Shown here in pieces: positions 7,349 to 16,714 of a stretch of 32,462 bases of DNA. The notes beneath the pieces were generated by a model that was given only the letters and a program-made list of their open reading frames with translations, had not been told where the DNA came from and made no database searches. This stretch comes from JBCBSS01 sp039819065 (GTDB taxonomy: Bacteria; Bacteroidota; Bacteroidia; Cytophagales; Cyclobacteriaceae): positions 1 to 32,462 of the forward strand of contig JBCBSS010000090.1 of NCBI GenBank assembly GCA_039819065.1, given 5' to 3'. The translations under genes were made by a program, and so were the position numbers. Positions within the stretch are counted from its first letter, which is position 1, and every line of letters begins with the position of its first letter.

Positions 7349-8451
7349 CTGCTGCCAGCAGTCCAAAGATCGAGATCTCCGTTGGCCCTTCTCTGTAGCA
7401 TCAATACCTGGTTATTATCCAGTTTATCCATTTGCAGCACATTTACGAAAGGTAAGGCAATGAAATCGACACCCTCGGTTCCTCCTCTTTCGCTCAGCGG
7501 ATTAGTCAGCGATTGACTGAAAGCCTCTAATTTGTCGTAGCCTATTTTCATGACTGCTCGGCTAGAATTGGCCATTAATAGGTATTTCTTACCTTCTTTC
7601 TCAATGGTGATGATATCAAGAGGGCTATTTCTGTTGCCTAGCTCAGCTATCGTTCTACCTTTGACGTGTTGCCCACTTTTAAGTTGATCCATAGGGAAAA
7701 CGACCAACGGCGTACAAGTATAGCTAGCCACGATATGCTGCTTACCACCCAACTCCGCGGTGGTGAAGGTCTTGATCGGTGCATAGGTTTCATATCGGCC
7801 GTGTGCTACGTGGTATATCTCTAATGAGGTCTGAGCCTGCTCTTTTTTGAAAGGAAACGCAAGGCTTCGGAAAGTAGAACTGAATTCCTGATTCGAAAGT
7901 CCGGTCACCATTACTTGACCATTGTGATAACCCAAGTCAGAAACTGTCCAAACGCGCAAAGACCTCCCTCTCCTATCCTTGGCATCATCGGCCAAAAGGT
8001 TTTCCAAGGACTGCTCTGAGTATTTGATGTTGGACAAGTCGACTGGTTTCCAGGCTTCATTTTCCAAAGTCAAAAGCGCCGGGGTTCCGTCCGTTTTGTG
8101 AACGGCCAGGTAGACTTTTTTGGATAACGGATTGACAGCCATATCCTGAATAGCAATATTATCAGCCGTGGTACCCATAAGGGCAGCGAGTTGCTCATCC
8201 ACTTTTTTCACGGCGACCGCTTCTACGCTTTCTACTTTCTCCTCATCCTGGGTGTCTATGGCGAAGATCTTACCGCTCTTGGAATCACCGATGAAGAGTA
8301 CCCCTTCTGGGCCAAAAGTGATGGCATTAATAGATTGGATTTCAGGACTACCAAGTACGAAGTTGGCTTTCAGACTGGTCGGCTTGTCGGTGCCGGCAAA
8401 CGCCAAGGTTGTCGCCAGCAACAATGACAGGATTGTGTATAGTTTTTTCAT
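7339..8451 (-). CDS. Secreted beta-propeller-like protein
   Basis: 370 residues with a clean Sec signal peptide (MKKLYTILSLLLATTLAFAG). The mature protein has blade-like repeats, for example ITFGPEGVLFIGDSKSGKIFAIDT, DMAVNPLSKKVYLAVHKTDG, YTCTPLVVFPMDQLKSG and KYLLMANSSRAVMKIGYDKL. This pattern fits an NHL/quinoprotein-like propeller, but I do not recognise a specific enzyme family and see no metal or cofactor motif to name. It lies 83 bases downstream of the large propeller gene and overlaps the next gene by ten bases, so it belongs to the same minus-strand transcript and is periplasmic or secreted. Confidence 0.7.
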   Translation of the reverse strand: MKKLYTILSLLLATTLAFAGTDKPTSLKANFVLGSPEIQSINAITFGPEGVLFIGDSKSGKIFAIDTQDEEKVESVEAVAVKKVDEQLAALMGTTADNIAIQDMAVNPLSKKVYLAVHKTDGTPALLTLENEAWKPVDLSNIKYSEQSLENLLADDAKDRRGRSLRVWTVSDLGYHNGQVMVTGLSNQEFSSTFRSLAFPFKKEQAQTSLEIYHVAHGRYETYAPIKTFTTAELGGKQHIVASYTCTPLVVFPMDQLKSGQHVKGRTIAELGNRNSPLDIITIEKEGKKYLLMANSSRAVMKIGYDKLEAFSQSLTNPLSERGGTEGVDFIALPFVNVLQMDKLDNNQVLMLQRRANGDLDLWTAGSRWF

Positions 8452-8534
8452 GATGGGTATAGGTTAGCTAGAGATAATCTAATAACAAATAAACCTATGT
8501 TTTGCTTTTAGCGAAATGAAAAAACTTTAAGCGG

Positions 8535-10952
8535 TTATGAACCCAGGGCCTTAACAGCTTGTGCAGGGTCAACACTTGAAAACCCTCGATGATAAAATAT
8601 GTACATTTTCCCATCTTTCCCTAGCCAAAGTTTTTCTACCTGATTACTCATCAACCCATCATCGGCGCCCATGGTCAGTTCTTTACCATCGGCTATGACC
8701 TTTAACCCTTGCCATTTTGTACCCAGCCAGATATTGCCTGCTTTATCAACCTGGTAGCTTCTAATATCGGTACGCTCGGACAATTGAAACTCCTTTTGCT
8801 CCCACTTTCCAGCATCATTCTTGAAAAAGGAAATGTACCCTGTTTCCTCACCACTTTTATTGGGTAGGCGATAAAGCAAAGCTTCACCATTATTGGCTTG
8901 CATGGTAAATGAAGAGCCATTTTCTTCAGGCTTAGGTAAGTAGTCGTCATCTGCAGTTGGTGATTTCAACACACCTTTATCCATCCACCAAAAGTTACCC
9001 TCGTTATCTTCAAAATAGGTTTTGGAAAACGAAGCCCGACCAAGTTTTTGCCAATTACCATCCTTACTCAGGCGGATCAACTGAGATTGGCTGGTAATGA
9101 AAAGTGTATTATTCTCGAAAAGCAAACTAGTTTCGATATAATCATCGAATGCCATGAAATCTTCATGTTTTATAGTCACCTTCTCCTCACCATTGAAACC
9201 GTGATACTCAAAACCAGTACTGCACCAAACCACCCCTCGGTGGTCTTTGGCAAGCTGAAACATAAAGAAGCCTCTGTTCTTCTTTTCTATTAATTCTATT
9301 CCATCCTGTACCTGAGTCCAACGGCTACCGTCAAAGCGAAACAATTTATCATTCAGTGCAAAATACAAATTACCCTTACTGTCAAATTCCAGATCGGTTT
9401 TATCACTGTAGGTATCCAGGTATTCCAGATCAATGACTTCTCCTGTGTTAGTAACTGCTATGGTTTCAATTTTCTCCAGGCCGTCGGCAGACTTTTTGTC
9501 AAGTGTGGAATGCGCCAACCACACTTCGTCGTTCTTTCGGGCGTAGTTCACAAAGGATTTTCTGTCTTTGAATGACACCAGAAATTGCCTTCCTTCAGGG
9601 CCGATTTTACTCAGTCCATAGTACTTAAAGAGAGAGAATTGAGGCTCTAATGTCTTGACATATAAATTGCCCTTATCATCAAATTCGTAGTGTCTAAGAT
9701 CTTCTAGTTGAATAATGGGCAGATACATAGAGAAATACGCTGGCCCTTTGTCCCCAAAACTAACAACGCCTCGGGGGGACATCATATACAAAGCGTCATT
9801 ATTCTCTACCCAATCCACTACGTTGTTAGGTGTATCAAAACCATCCACTTTGATTTCAACCAGGTTCTTGCCATCAAACAACCAGCTTTGTTCACCCGTA
9901 ACGACAACTACCTCTTTGTCTGAAATACTTTCGACTAATGGCACATAACCAATACCATGTATGCTATCAAGATCGTAACCGGGGATGGTAATTTTCTCAC
10001 CTGACTTCATATTCCACAAACCGGATTGCAATATTCCAAATACCTGTCCATCGGGCATGATGAAAAAATCTTCCAGATCTTCGGGAGCGGGGCCTAATGT
10101 GTCTGTGACCACGTACTGATCGTATTGCCATTCATGCTCAATTGCATAGCGATGTACACTTAAGAAGTTAGATTGATCACCAAATTCTACAGCGGTCCAC
10201 TTCATGTTGAGTGGCGAAACCTTCACCAACTCATTGCCTTTTGCCTTGTAGCCAAGCCTATCTTTACCCATAAACCATAAATACCCTTCCTTATCATACA
10301 CTGGTTCAAAAGTAGAATAGCCCTTAAGCAGATGTTCGTATTGGTTAGCAAAAGGAGCCGGCTCACCATTTGCGCTGATCTGCATCATTTGACCTTTATC
10401 CCTATCAAGGTAAATAAAATCTCCATCCTCTGTCAAATATGGTATATCAGCTCGTTTCACCACTTTGGTAATATTATCTCCATCGGCTCGCATGAGTTGA
10501 CCTAGGCTGGAGAAGAGAAAGCGTGCTCCACTCTTTTTGTGATCAAAAACCGAAATGATATGATCATACCCTTCCAGACTTGATCTTTCGCCAAGATCAG
10601 CAAATTGTATGAAATTCTCGCTGGCAAGCCCTTTCTTAAAAACCCTGATCAAAGCAGCATTGGTGCTCATCATTATAGATTGGTCATCAAAAGGTAAAAG
10701 CTTGTAACCAAATCGACCTACGCCGTCCAATTCGTGCAAGCGCTTAAAGCCGACGGTTTTCTTTTGTGCTAAATCATACTGTAACAGACCAACTTGGCTT
10801 AAAATCCAAAGCGTCTCACCCTGTACAAGTGCATCTTCTACGTCAGTGGTTGGGTTATAGTAATGCCTGATATCAATATCAGTTTGGCCTGATACCTGGC
10901 AAGAAAGCGCAAAGACAACAAGGACGATTAGATACAAATATCTAGATACCAT
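8535..10952 (-). CDS. Large propeller protein with two-component-regulator-type repeats
   Basis: 805 residues from the ATG at 10952, ten bases past the amylase stop. An in-frame GTG at 10970 would add six residues and overlap the amylase by eight bases; I prefer the ATG because the signal sequence (MVSRYLYLIVLVVFALSC...GQ) starts properly there. It may be a lipoprotein at the Cys of FALSC, although the lipobox is not ideal, or be cut at SGQ. The rest carries many propeller blades of the Reg_prop kind: DKEGYLWFMGKDRLG, DSKGNLYFALNDKLFRFDG, DHRGVVWCSTGFEY, DKAGNIWLGTKWQGL, LGKDGKMYIFYHRG. No transmembrane, kinase or DNA-binding part follows, unlike hybrid sensors with this domain. Probably a periplasmic binding or sensing scaffold. 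Confidence 0.75.
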   Translation of the reverse strand: MVSRYLYLIVLVVFALSCQVSGQTDIDIRHYYNPTTDVEDALVQGETLWILSQVGLLQYDLAQKKTVGFKRLHELDGVGRFGYKLLPFDDQSIMMSTNAALIRVFKKGLASENFIQFADLGERSSLEGYDHIISVFDHKKSGARFLFSSLGQLMRADGDNITKVVKRADIPYLTEDGDFIYLDRDKGQMMQISANGEPAPFANQYEHLLKGYSTFEPVYDKEGYLWFMGKDRLGYKAKGNELVKVSPLNMKWTAVEFGDQSNFLSVHRYAIEHEWQYDQYVVTDTLGPAPEDLEDFFIMPDGQVFGILQSGLWNMKSGEKITIPGYDLDSIHGIGYVPLVESISDKEVVVVTGEQSWLFDGKNLVEIKVDGFDTPNNVVDWVENNDALYMMSPRGVVSFGDKGPAYFSMYLPIIQLEDLRHYEFDDKGNLYVKTLEPQFSLFKYYGLSKIGPEGRQFLVSFKDRKSFVNYARKNDEVWLAHSTLDKKSADGLEKIETIAVTNTGEVIDLEYLDTYSDKTDLEFDSKGNLYFALNDKLFRFDGSRWTQVQDGIELIEKKNRGFFMFQLAKDHRGVVWCSTGFEYHGFNGEEKVTIKHEDFMAFDDYIETSLLFENNTLFITSQSQLIRLSKDGNWQKLGRASFSKTYFEDNEGNFWWMDKGVLKSPTADDDYLPKPEENGSSFTMQANNGEALLYRLPNKSGEETGYISFFKNDAGKWEQKEFQLSERTDIRSYQVDKAGNIWLGTKWQGLKVIADGKELTMGADDGLMSNQVEKLWLGKDGKMYIFYHRGFSSVDPAQAVKALGS

Positions 10953-10962
10953 CTTAATTTTT

Positions 10963-12642
10963 CTATTCACTGATCAAGACTACATTTTTAGTCTCACCAA
11001 AGTTGACCTTGCCGTCTTTCACCGTGGCAACATTGCCCGAATAATGATCCTTCACTTCAGTACCATCTTCGAAAACCCCGGCCACTGATATGTCTGATAT
11101 GTCGTCTCCAATAGCTACAACAACCCGGTCACTGTAACCATCCTTGCTGAGCGTTCTTTTGAAGGTGTAGGGCGCATCGGCTAGCTTCTCATGAATACCT
11201 GCGCCTACGGCAGGATGTTCTCTTCTGAATTGGCCAAGCTTGCCATAGTGATCATATAGATCTTGGATTTTATACCCGTTTTGCTCTGCGTTGCCTTCCA
11301 GGTCTTCCCAGTTCATGTAAGACCGGAGATTGGCATCCCCTTCTGAGCCTTCAACCAAAAGCGGCCTCGCCGTTTCATCGCCGTAATATATCTGTGCCGC
11401 ACCTGGTGTCAGTAACAGCTTGGTAGCCGATTCGAAAACCCTTTCTCGCTGTTGGTCGAATGGATAGCCATCATCATGAGAAGCGAGGTAGTTCATGATA
11501 CTATAGTTAGCTAAAGCGCCAGAATTGAGCGCTTGGGAATAGTCGGTAAACAATTCTTCGTAAGACTTATTGGCATCACCCTTGAAAGCGAAGTTGATCA
11601 GGCTTTTGAAACCATTGTCGAAGAAGTTAACCGCTGTATCACCCATTGGAAAAGCTGTGCCATGCCCTACGCTGTATCCGTAGACCTCACCGACCATGAA
11701 GAAATCCTGATCATCCAACTTGTCATCAGGGTGGTTGGTTTTCCATTCTTTCAGCGCTGCCAGCGCCTCTTTAAATAGCTCATCCCAGATAGAAGGCTCG
11801 GTATGCTTAGCCGTATCCACTCGAAAGCCATCAATGCCTAATTCTCGCACGTAATCGGTAAGCCATTTCATGATGTAGAACCGTGGAGCGCGTGGATGAC
11901 CCGTTCTAGAGAAGAATGCATCTAGCTCAGCCATTTCATTTTCAAGACGCCCTTCTGCTTCCCACTTGGCTTTAAGAAAATCAGGCAAGGCTACGGCATC
12001 ATTGCTCTCTGTCTTTACATCAGGCAGGTTCTCCACCAAGGTACATACCACGGTAGAATTGAAATCCTCATAGGTACATTGCGGGGAAGTTCTCACCCAT
12101 TCATCAGGCCACACACTATCGCTTGGTGTTACCGGCCCAGTATGGTTGATGATTACATCCATCAGTATGCGTATGCCTTTCTGGTGCGCTTTGTCCACCA
12201 ACGTTTTCAGGTCTTCGTAATTGCCAAAATTTGGGTCTATAGCAGTCCAGTCTCTGGGCCAATAGCCATGGTAGGCGTAAGTTTTTCCAGTACCCTCATC
12301 GGTGTAACCGTGTATTTGCTCGAAAACCGGCGTAAACCATAAGGCACTCACACCAAGTTTTTCAAAATAGCCCTCATCCAATTTTTGGATGACACCCGGA
12401 ATATCCCCACCGGTAAAGCTCCTCAACTTAGCACCATCGGCCTGTCGATCAAATGACTGGTCATTGGCCTGGTTGCCATTGTTGAAGCGGTCGGTCAGCA
12501 AGAAGTACACGGTGGCATTTTCCCACATGAAAGGGGTTTTCACCTCTAGCAAAGCTTCTTTCTCTTGCTTTGTTGATTCATTAGAGGATGGGTTGCAGGC
12601 ACAAAAAAATAAGGCCAGCAAAAAAATGGGTCTTAATTTCAT
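10963..12642 (-). CDS. Lipoprotein alpha-amylase family glycoside hydrolase (GH13)
   Basis: 559 residues with a lipoprotein signal ending in FCAC (Cys16). The GH13 regions are all present in order: DVIINH at 162-167, DGFRVDTAKH at 271-280 with the nucleophile Asp276, GEVY with the acid/base Glu319, and SHDD with the transition-state Asp390. A C-terminal beta domain closes the protein (for example VVVAIGDDISDISV). It should cleave alpha-1,4-glucan linkages in starch, glycogen or maltooligosaccharides at the cell surface or in the periplasm; exact specificity cannot be read. It is the first gene of a four-gene minus-strand operon with two propeller proteins and an Ig-like protein. No SusC/SusD pair is in view. 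An attenuator-like structure ends about 33 bases before its ATG. Confidence 0.92.
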   Translation of the reverse strand: MKLRPIFLLALFFCACNPSSNESTKQEKEALLEVKTPFMWENATVYFLLTDRFNNGNQANDQSFDRQADGAKLRSFTGGDIPGVIQKLDEGYFEKLGVSALWFTPVFEQIHGYTDEGTGKTYAYHGYWPRDWTAIDPNFGNYEDLKTLVDKAHQKGIRILMDVIINHTGPVTPSDSVWPDEWVRTSPQCTYEDFNSTVVCTLVENLPDVKTESNDAVALPDFLKAKWEAEGRLENEMAELDAFFSRTGHPRAPRFYIMKWLTDYVRELGIDGFRVDTAKHTEPSIWDELFKEALAALKEWKTNHPDDKLDDQDFFMVGEVYGYSVGHGTAFPMGDTAVNFFDNGFKSLINFAFKGDANKSYEELFTDYSQALNSGALANYSIMNYLASHDDGYPFDQQRERVFESATKLLLTPGAAQIYYGDETARPLLVEGSEGDANLRSYMNWEDLEGNAEQNGYKIQDLYDHYGKLGQFRREHPAVGAGIHEKLADAPYTFKRTLSKDGYSDRVVVAIGDDISDISVAGVFEDGTEVKDHYSGNVATVKDGKVNFGETKNVVLISE

Positions 12643-12675
12643 AGTTGATCAATTATTCCGTTGGAGCCTGAAAGT

Positions 12676-12720
12676 AAAAAAAAGCCTGACCTCTTCCAAG
12701 CTAATCAGGAGAAGTCAGGC
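12676..12720 (-). terminator. Strong terminator hairpin before the amylase operon
   Basis: On the minus strand gcctgac (12720-12714) pairs with gtcaggc (12690-12684) and a run of eight T follows (12683-12676). It lies ~170 bases after the decarboxylase stop and only 33 bases before the amylase ATG, leaving almost no room for a separate amylase promoter. It is therefore either the decarboxylase terminator or the terminator arm of an attenuator. Confidence 0.75.
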
Positions 12721-12775
12721 CCAATGGGAAAACGCCTGCTGCAATAACATCGGTAGCTTGGTGGTGCCACATCAT
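12701..12775 (-). CDS. Candidate leader mini-ORF in an attenuator-like region
   Basis: A 24-codon frame beginning MMWHHQATD and ending GLTSPD; its TAG falls in the loop of the terminator hairpin. An upstream 13-codon frame (MVALSTTFVFSNV, 12813-12772) ends in a TGA that overlaps this ATG in ATGA fashion, which suggests coupled translation. On the RNA, ccaagcta (12761-12754) can pair with tagcttgg (12703-12696), and caggc can pair with the gcctg of the terminator's 5' arm, giving a competing antiterminator. This fits ribosome-mediated attenuation, but no run of one amino-acid codon is obvious. It may be chance in non-coding DNA. Confidence 0.35.
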   Translation of the reverse strand: MMWHHQATDVIAAGVFPLGLTSPD

Positions 12776-12886
12776 ACATTACTGAATACAAAGGTGGTAG
12801 AAAGTGCTACCATGAAACCAATGAGTACTACGGGCGGGATTATTTTTTCTTTCTCAATTTATAGACATCCCGTGAAAGAAAAAGCA

Positions 12887-14335
12887 TCAATTAGTGACGG
12901 TGACTAAAGCTTTCGAACCGGCGCCTCTCACAGCTGTGAGTAGCCCTTCCAAGTCCTCAGCAGTTGTAAAAGGGTTCATCAAGGACACCCTCAAGTAGGT
13001 CTGATTTTGCAGGGTGGTTTGCACGATATAAAATCGGCCTTCTTTCAATATCTCCTTGCGGATGATCACATTCAATCGATCCAGTTCGCTTTCACTTAGG
13101 TGATTAGGCCGATACCTGAAGCATACCAGGTTACATTCTGGCTGGTGAGGGAGGTCAAAATCAGGCTCAGCGTCCAGTATTTCCCCAAAGGTTCTACCCA
13201 GATCAAACTGACGTTCTACATACTCGGCCCAAAGGTCTGGTCCATGCGCGTGTAGTAAACTGTATATTCTAACGCTCAGCATTGGTTTCGTACACTCGAA
13301 GGTTCTATTGGCCAGGTTATACCACTCGCGTTGCTGATCATCGCTCCACAGGTATTGCGCTTTGGGGTTGAATGTATTGTAAGATGAAGCAGCCTGTTTG
13401 AAAAGTACAGCTGTGGCCAAAGAAGGCGTAAGCAGCATTTTGTGAAAATCAATGATGATTGAATCGGCTCGTTCGATGCCCTTGACCAGATGCTTGTATT
13501 GATCTGAAAAGATAGCGGCTCCACCATGAGCGGCATCGACATGAAACCAAAGTTTATGCTCTGCACAAAAGCTGGCAATAGCATCCAGGTCATCAAATGA
13601 ACCCGTAGCAGTAGAACACGAGCTTCCTATCACACCCAATACCTGTATGCCGGCATCGATCGCTTCGTTGTAACATTCGAGCAAGTGGCTTGTATCCATT
13701 TGGAACTGGTCGTTGACAGGCACCTTGATCAGCCCCGCTTCGCCCAGCCCCATGATCTTAACCGCTCTTTCTACGCTGTAGTGCGCTTCTTCGGAGATCA
13801 TAAAACCGTACCGCTTTTCACCTAGCCCCTCGTTCCATACGTCTTCAGCTATCATAGCCTGGCGGGCAGCCAACAGTGCGGTAAGGTTGCCCAAGGTTCC
13901 GCCGGAGGTTAGTACGCCTTCTGTTTCTGGCAGGCCAAAGGTTGACCCCATGAAATTGATGGTCCATTTCTCTAATACGACCGGTAGTGGGCCTACTTCA
14001 TAAACACCCATGCCACAGTTGGTGTAGGCCGATACCATCTCGGAAAGCACTGAGACCATAGCGGTGGGTGTCACCTGGTGACCCATATCGGCGAAGTGAT
14101 GATGGTCAACGGACATGTCCATTACCAATTGAAAGAAATCGGCGACCGGAGCATCTTGGCTGAGTAAATCTCCATTATTCCAGGATTTGAACAACATTTC
14201 AGGGTCATAATGCGGATAGACTTTTTCTTTTCCTCGACTAATCGTTCTTTCCAGATGGTCAGCGATTTGATCTACCAATTGATGGCCTGTTTTCCGGAAT
14301 ACTTTGCTATCGTATGCTTGATCTATTATCGACAT
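12887..14335 (-). CDS. Group II PLP-dependent amino-acid decarboxylase
   Basis: 482 residues of the aspartate/glutamate/aromatic amino acid decarboxylase superfamily (fold type I). Visible landmarks are TSGGTLGNLTALLAAR at 143-158 (phosphate-binding loop), SEEAHYS at 181-187 with the ring-stacking His185, HVDAAHGG at 265-272 with Asp267, and DFHKMLLTP with the Schiff-base Lys299. The enzyme removes CO2 from an amino acid to give an amine. The sequence alone does not decide between tyrosine/DOPA, tryptophan, aspartate or diaminobutyrate as substrate; the family is often named L-2,4-diaminobutyrate or aromatic-L-amino-acid decarboxylase. Full length, cytoplasmic. It is divergent from the gene at 14527 and separated by a 191-base AT-rich region. 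Confidence 0.9.
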   Translation of the reverse strand: MSIIDQAYDSKVFRKTGHQLVDQIADHLERTISRGKEKVYPHYDPEMLFKSWNNGDLLSQDAPVADFFQLVMDMSVDHHHFADMGHQVTPTAMVSVLSEMVSAYTNCGMGVYEVGPLPVVLEKWTINFMGSTFGLPETEGVLTSGGTLGNLTALLAARQAMIAEDVWNEGLGEKRYGFMISEEAHYSVERAVKIMGLGEAGLIKVPVNDQFQMDTSHLLECYNEAIDAGIQVLGVIGSSCSTATGSFDDLDAIASFCAEHKLWFHVDAAHGGAAIFSDQYKHLVKGIERADSIIIDFHKMLLTPSLATAVLFKQAASSYNTFNPKAQYLWSDDQQREWYNLANRTFECTKPMLSVRIYSLLHAHGPDLWAEYVERQFDLGRTFGEILDAEPDFDLPHQPECNLVCFRYRPNHLSESELDRLNVIIRKEILKEGRFYIVQTTLQNQTYLRVSLMNPFTTAEDLEGLLTAVRGAGSKALVTVTN

Positions 14336-14526
14336 ATACCTTTTGCTATTCTATTCTGCTAAATAAGCTAAACTTCACTTGGTTTGGTATGCTGAAATTG
14401 CGAAAGTTAATTACCCCTGTTTAATACCTTGCTTTTCCATAACAACATTGCAATCCACGTGTTATTAAATTTTAACCTGCCAATATTTTTTATTACTTTA
14501 AATAGAACACATCATCGAATCAATTT

Positions 14527-15453
14527 ATGCTCACCCATAAGCCCAAAGCCAGAAACCAAACCAACAATGCTGACAAGTCAGCGAAAAACGGACAACTCAA
14601 AACAGGAGATACGCTAGCTATTGATGACAATCGATCTGAAACAAGGCAATTGAAAAAGCTCCAGGCCATAGCTGATACGAGTAATCAACTGCAAGAAATG
14701 GCTCAATTACAAGCAGCAGCCGACGGTTATGCCACTGGAACAGGCCAGTTAATGGTGGCTGTAGCGGGTGGTCAGGCTACCTTCAATCGTAAGGACTTCA
14801 CTCAACTCAGTCATTTGAATTGGGCAGTCAAAATCAGCGGTGGTCCGGTAGTCGACTTGAACGCCAGTATAGCAAGTATAGGTGTGGACGATGACTTGCA
14901 CATGATCCAGCACGGAGCAAAAGGAAAAATGGTTCATCAGATCAATGATTCGAAAGTATGGATCCCTATTCATGCCAATGAAATCGCTCCTCTCTTGATC
15001 AAGCACTTACCTTCCAATTATAAGGGTCGTATTAGAATTTCGTCATGCTATTCAGGTACACCAGTTGATGACAATACGGCATCATTGGTGAATCAAATCA
15101 AAGCTTTGATCAAAGGCTCGAAACGAGAAGATCTTCACGACGTATGGATTGTCGGCTGGGACGGGCCTACCATTACGAATATAGGCCTGGAATCAGATTC
15201 TGGCACAGGAGCAGAAACGGTAGATGCCAGCAAGGTGAAGCTTGCCGGAGCACTTCAAAACCATTTACTAGGTGGTAAGTACAAGGAACTGAAAGCAAAA
15301 TGGGAGAAACATGCGGCGGCCGATCAGAGTGACCTTGATGAATTGGCTGCTTTGGCCTCCAGTACTTTTGAAGAATTCTATCAGGAATTCACAGACCTGT
15401 GCAAAGAAAAAGGTTATCTTCTCGATTATGTAAGCTCACTAGTGATTGCTTAA
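14527..15453 (+). CDS. Putative injection-system cargo with clan-CD-like cysteine peptidase domain
   Basis: 308 residues. Residues 31-66 (AIDDNRSETRQLKKLQAIAD, then LQAAAD) resemble the N-terminal tail I know from DUF4157-containing and other proteins linked to extracellular contractile injection systems in this phylum, whose usual form is DNRPEA...QRKLQ..AD. Two LQxxAD repeats lie 16 residues apart (45-50, 61-66). The following domain (about 74-215) has HMIQHG with His129 and RIRISSCYSG with Cys174, a strand-His-Gly ... strand-Ser-Cys-x-Ser/Ala-Gly layout typical of caspase-like clan CD peptidases. WIVGWDGP follows, then a charged helical tail. No signal peptide. No phage-tail-like genes are in the window. 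It could instead be an ordinary cytoplasmic peptidase; the cargo idea is inference. Confidence 0.55.
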   Translation: MLTHKPKARNQTNNADKSAKNGQLKTGDTLAIDDNRSETRQLKKLQAIADTSNQLQEMAQLQAAADGYATGTGQLMVAVAGGQATFNRKDFTQLSHLNWAVKISGGPVVDLNASIASIGVDDDLHMIQHGAKGKMVHQINDSKVWIPIHANEIAPLLIKHLPSNYKGRIRISSCYSGTPVDDNTASLVNQIKALIKGSKREDLHDVWIVGWDGPTITNIGLESDSGTGAETVDASKVKLAGALQNHLLGGKYKELKAKWEKHAAADQSDLDELAALASSTFEEFYQEFTDLCKEKGYLLDYVSSLVIA

Positions 15454-15576
15454 ACCTCTAGCTTTCAAATTCCTTTCACGCACTTGCTCGACATGGTGGT
15501 GTAGTAATCCTTCAAAATGACATTTACAGCGTTTCGAATCAATTCCATAGCACTTGTGGGTGATTACCAGCAAAGA

Positions 15577-15607
15577 GTAAAGAGGTTACTTTGAGTAACC
15601 TCTTTAC
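15577..15607. terminator. Bidirectional terminator between convergent genes
   Basis: A perfect 14-pair stem (gtaaagaggttact with agtaacctctttac) closes a three-base loop at 15591-15593. It sits between the effector-like gene (+) ending at 15453 and the AraC gene (-) ending at 15653. There is A-rich sequence on one side and only a short T run on the other. Confidence 0.75.
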
Positions 15608-15652
15608 TTCCTGCTTGGGGTACGAAAGTAACTTTCGCACCAGAATTAGTGC

Positions 15653-16561
15653 TCAGTCATTCCCAGCCCGGTATTGTGAGGGGGTGACACCGAAGTAGGA
15701 TTTAAATAGGCGAGTAAAGGAGCTTTCATTCAAAAAGCCAACGGTCAGGCAGACTTCTCGAATTGATTGGTTGTGATCTTTCAATAGATGTTTGGCCTTG
15801 GATAATCGTTGAATGGTGATGTATTGGTTGGGAGTAGCACCAGTGACTTGCTTAAAGGCCCTCAAAAAGTGGTATTCAGAAAGGCATGCTGTTCTGGCAA
15901 TTTGCTTAAGGCTCAAATGCTCTCCGATGCATGAATCAATATAATTTCTCGCGCGCTGAATTCGCTTATAGAGTTCTAAGCGTGTACTCTTTTTCGCATA
16001 AGGGAGTGCATCAGCTTCTTTCGATGATTCAATATTCAACTTGAGCAATTGCTCCATGATGCGATAAAAGTGTTCATCGATCCAAAACTGATCTAGCGCA
16101 TCAGACATCAATGCGTTTTTGGCCGCCATGATCAACGGTGTAATGCTTTGGTCATGTCGGTAGAACTGTTCTATAAAATCGATGCTGTGCGATCGGATAT
16201 GGCCAGGATTATCAAGGCCATGTTCCTCACCACTGATGAGGTCGTTATAAACACTTTCTGCCAATCCTTTCTGAAAGAAAAGGCAAAATGACGATACGGT
16301 ATTATGAGACTGTATGTAGCTGGAATAGGTGTGCTGATCATTAACTACCAAAAAAGAACTGTCATCGACAGCAAGTGGGGCCTCTCCCATTTCATATATT
16401 TCCTGTCCCCCGAAAGCGCACTTGATTGACAGGGCCGTGGTAATGTTCATGTAAGCGATCTCAGAGGCCTCTGCATACATGAGGATATTTTCCTTACCGA
16501 AGTTTTGGTAAACCTTGGCTTGACGTACAGAAGGTGGGTGAGGAAACTGCGTTACAATCAT
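15653..16561 (-). CDS. AraC family transcriptional regulator
   Basis: 302 residues. The last ~100 residues form the double helix-turn-helix DNA-binding domain: HLSLKQIARTACLSEYHFLRAFKQVTGATPNQYI, then QSIREVCLTVGFLNESSFTRLFKSYFGVTPSQYR, with the family signature in the second motif. The N-terminal ~190 residues are the effector or dimerisation part and carry no ligand motif I can name. It is divergent from the YHS-domain gene at 16715 across 153 bases, so it may regulate that gene and itself. It converges on the effector-like gene and shares the terminator at 15577. Confidence 0.9.
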   Translation of the reverse strand: MIVTQFPHPPSVRQAKVYQNFGKENILMYAEASEIAYMNITTALSIKCAFGGQEIYEMGEAPLAVDDSSFLVVNDQHTYSSYIQSHNTVSSFCLFFQKGLAESVYNDLISGEEHGLDNPGHIRSHSIDFIEQFYRHDQSITPLIMAAKNALMSDALDQFWIDEHFYRIMEQLLKLNIESSKEADALPYAKKSTRLELYKRIQRARNYIDSCIGEHLSLKQIARTACLSEYHFLRAFKQVTGATPNQYITIQRLSKAKHLLKDHNQSIREVCLTVGFLNESSFTRLFKSYFGVTPSQYRAGND

Positions 16562-16714
16562 ACAGTAAAGCTATGCGGAAGACAATTTACCCAATATGCG
16601 AAAATTGCGCAATTGAGTTGCCATTAGACAATCTTGCTGCTGATTCTCTGCTGTGATAACCATAATTATAGAACGATGTTATAGTTGAAACCCAACTAAA
16701 GTTTAATCATTTAC

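Noticed and set aside
6245..12642. Starch utilisation (Sus-type) locus
   Set aside because: Only the amylase fits; there is no SusC/SusD pair or further glycosidase, so I kept it as an amylase-propeller operon.
12389..12907. 172-codon open frame on the plus strand over the amylase start and leader
   Set aside because: It is antisense to the amylase N-terminus and the attenuator-like leader; low-complexity composition and no recognisable domain.
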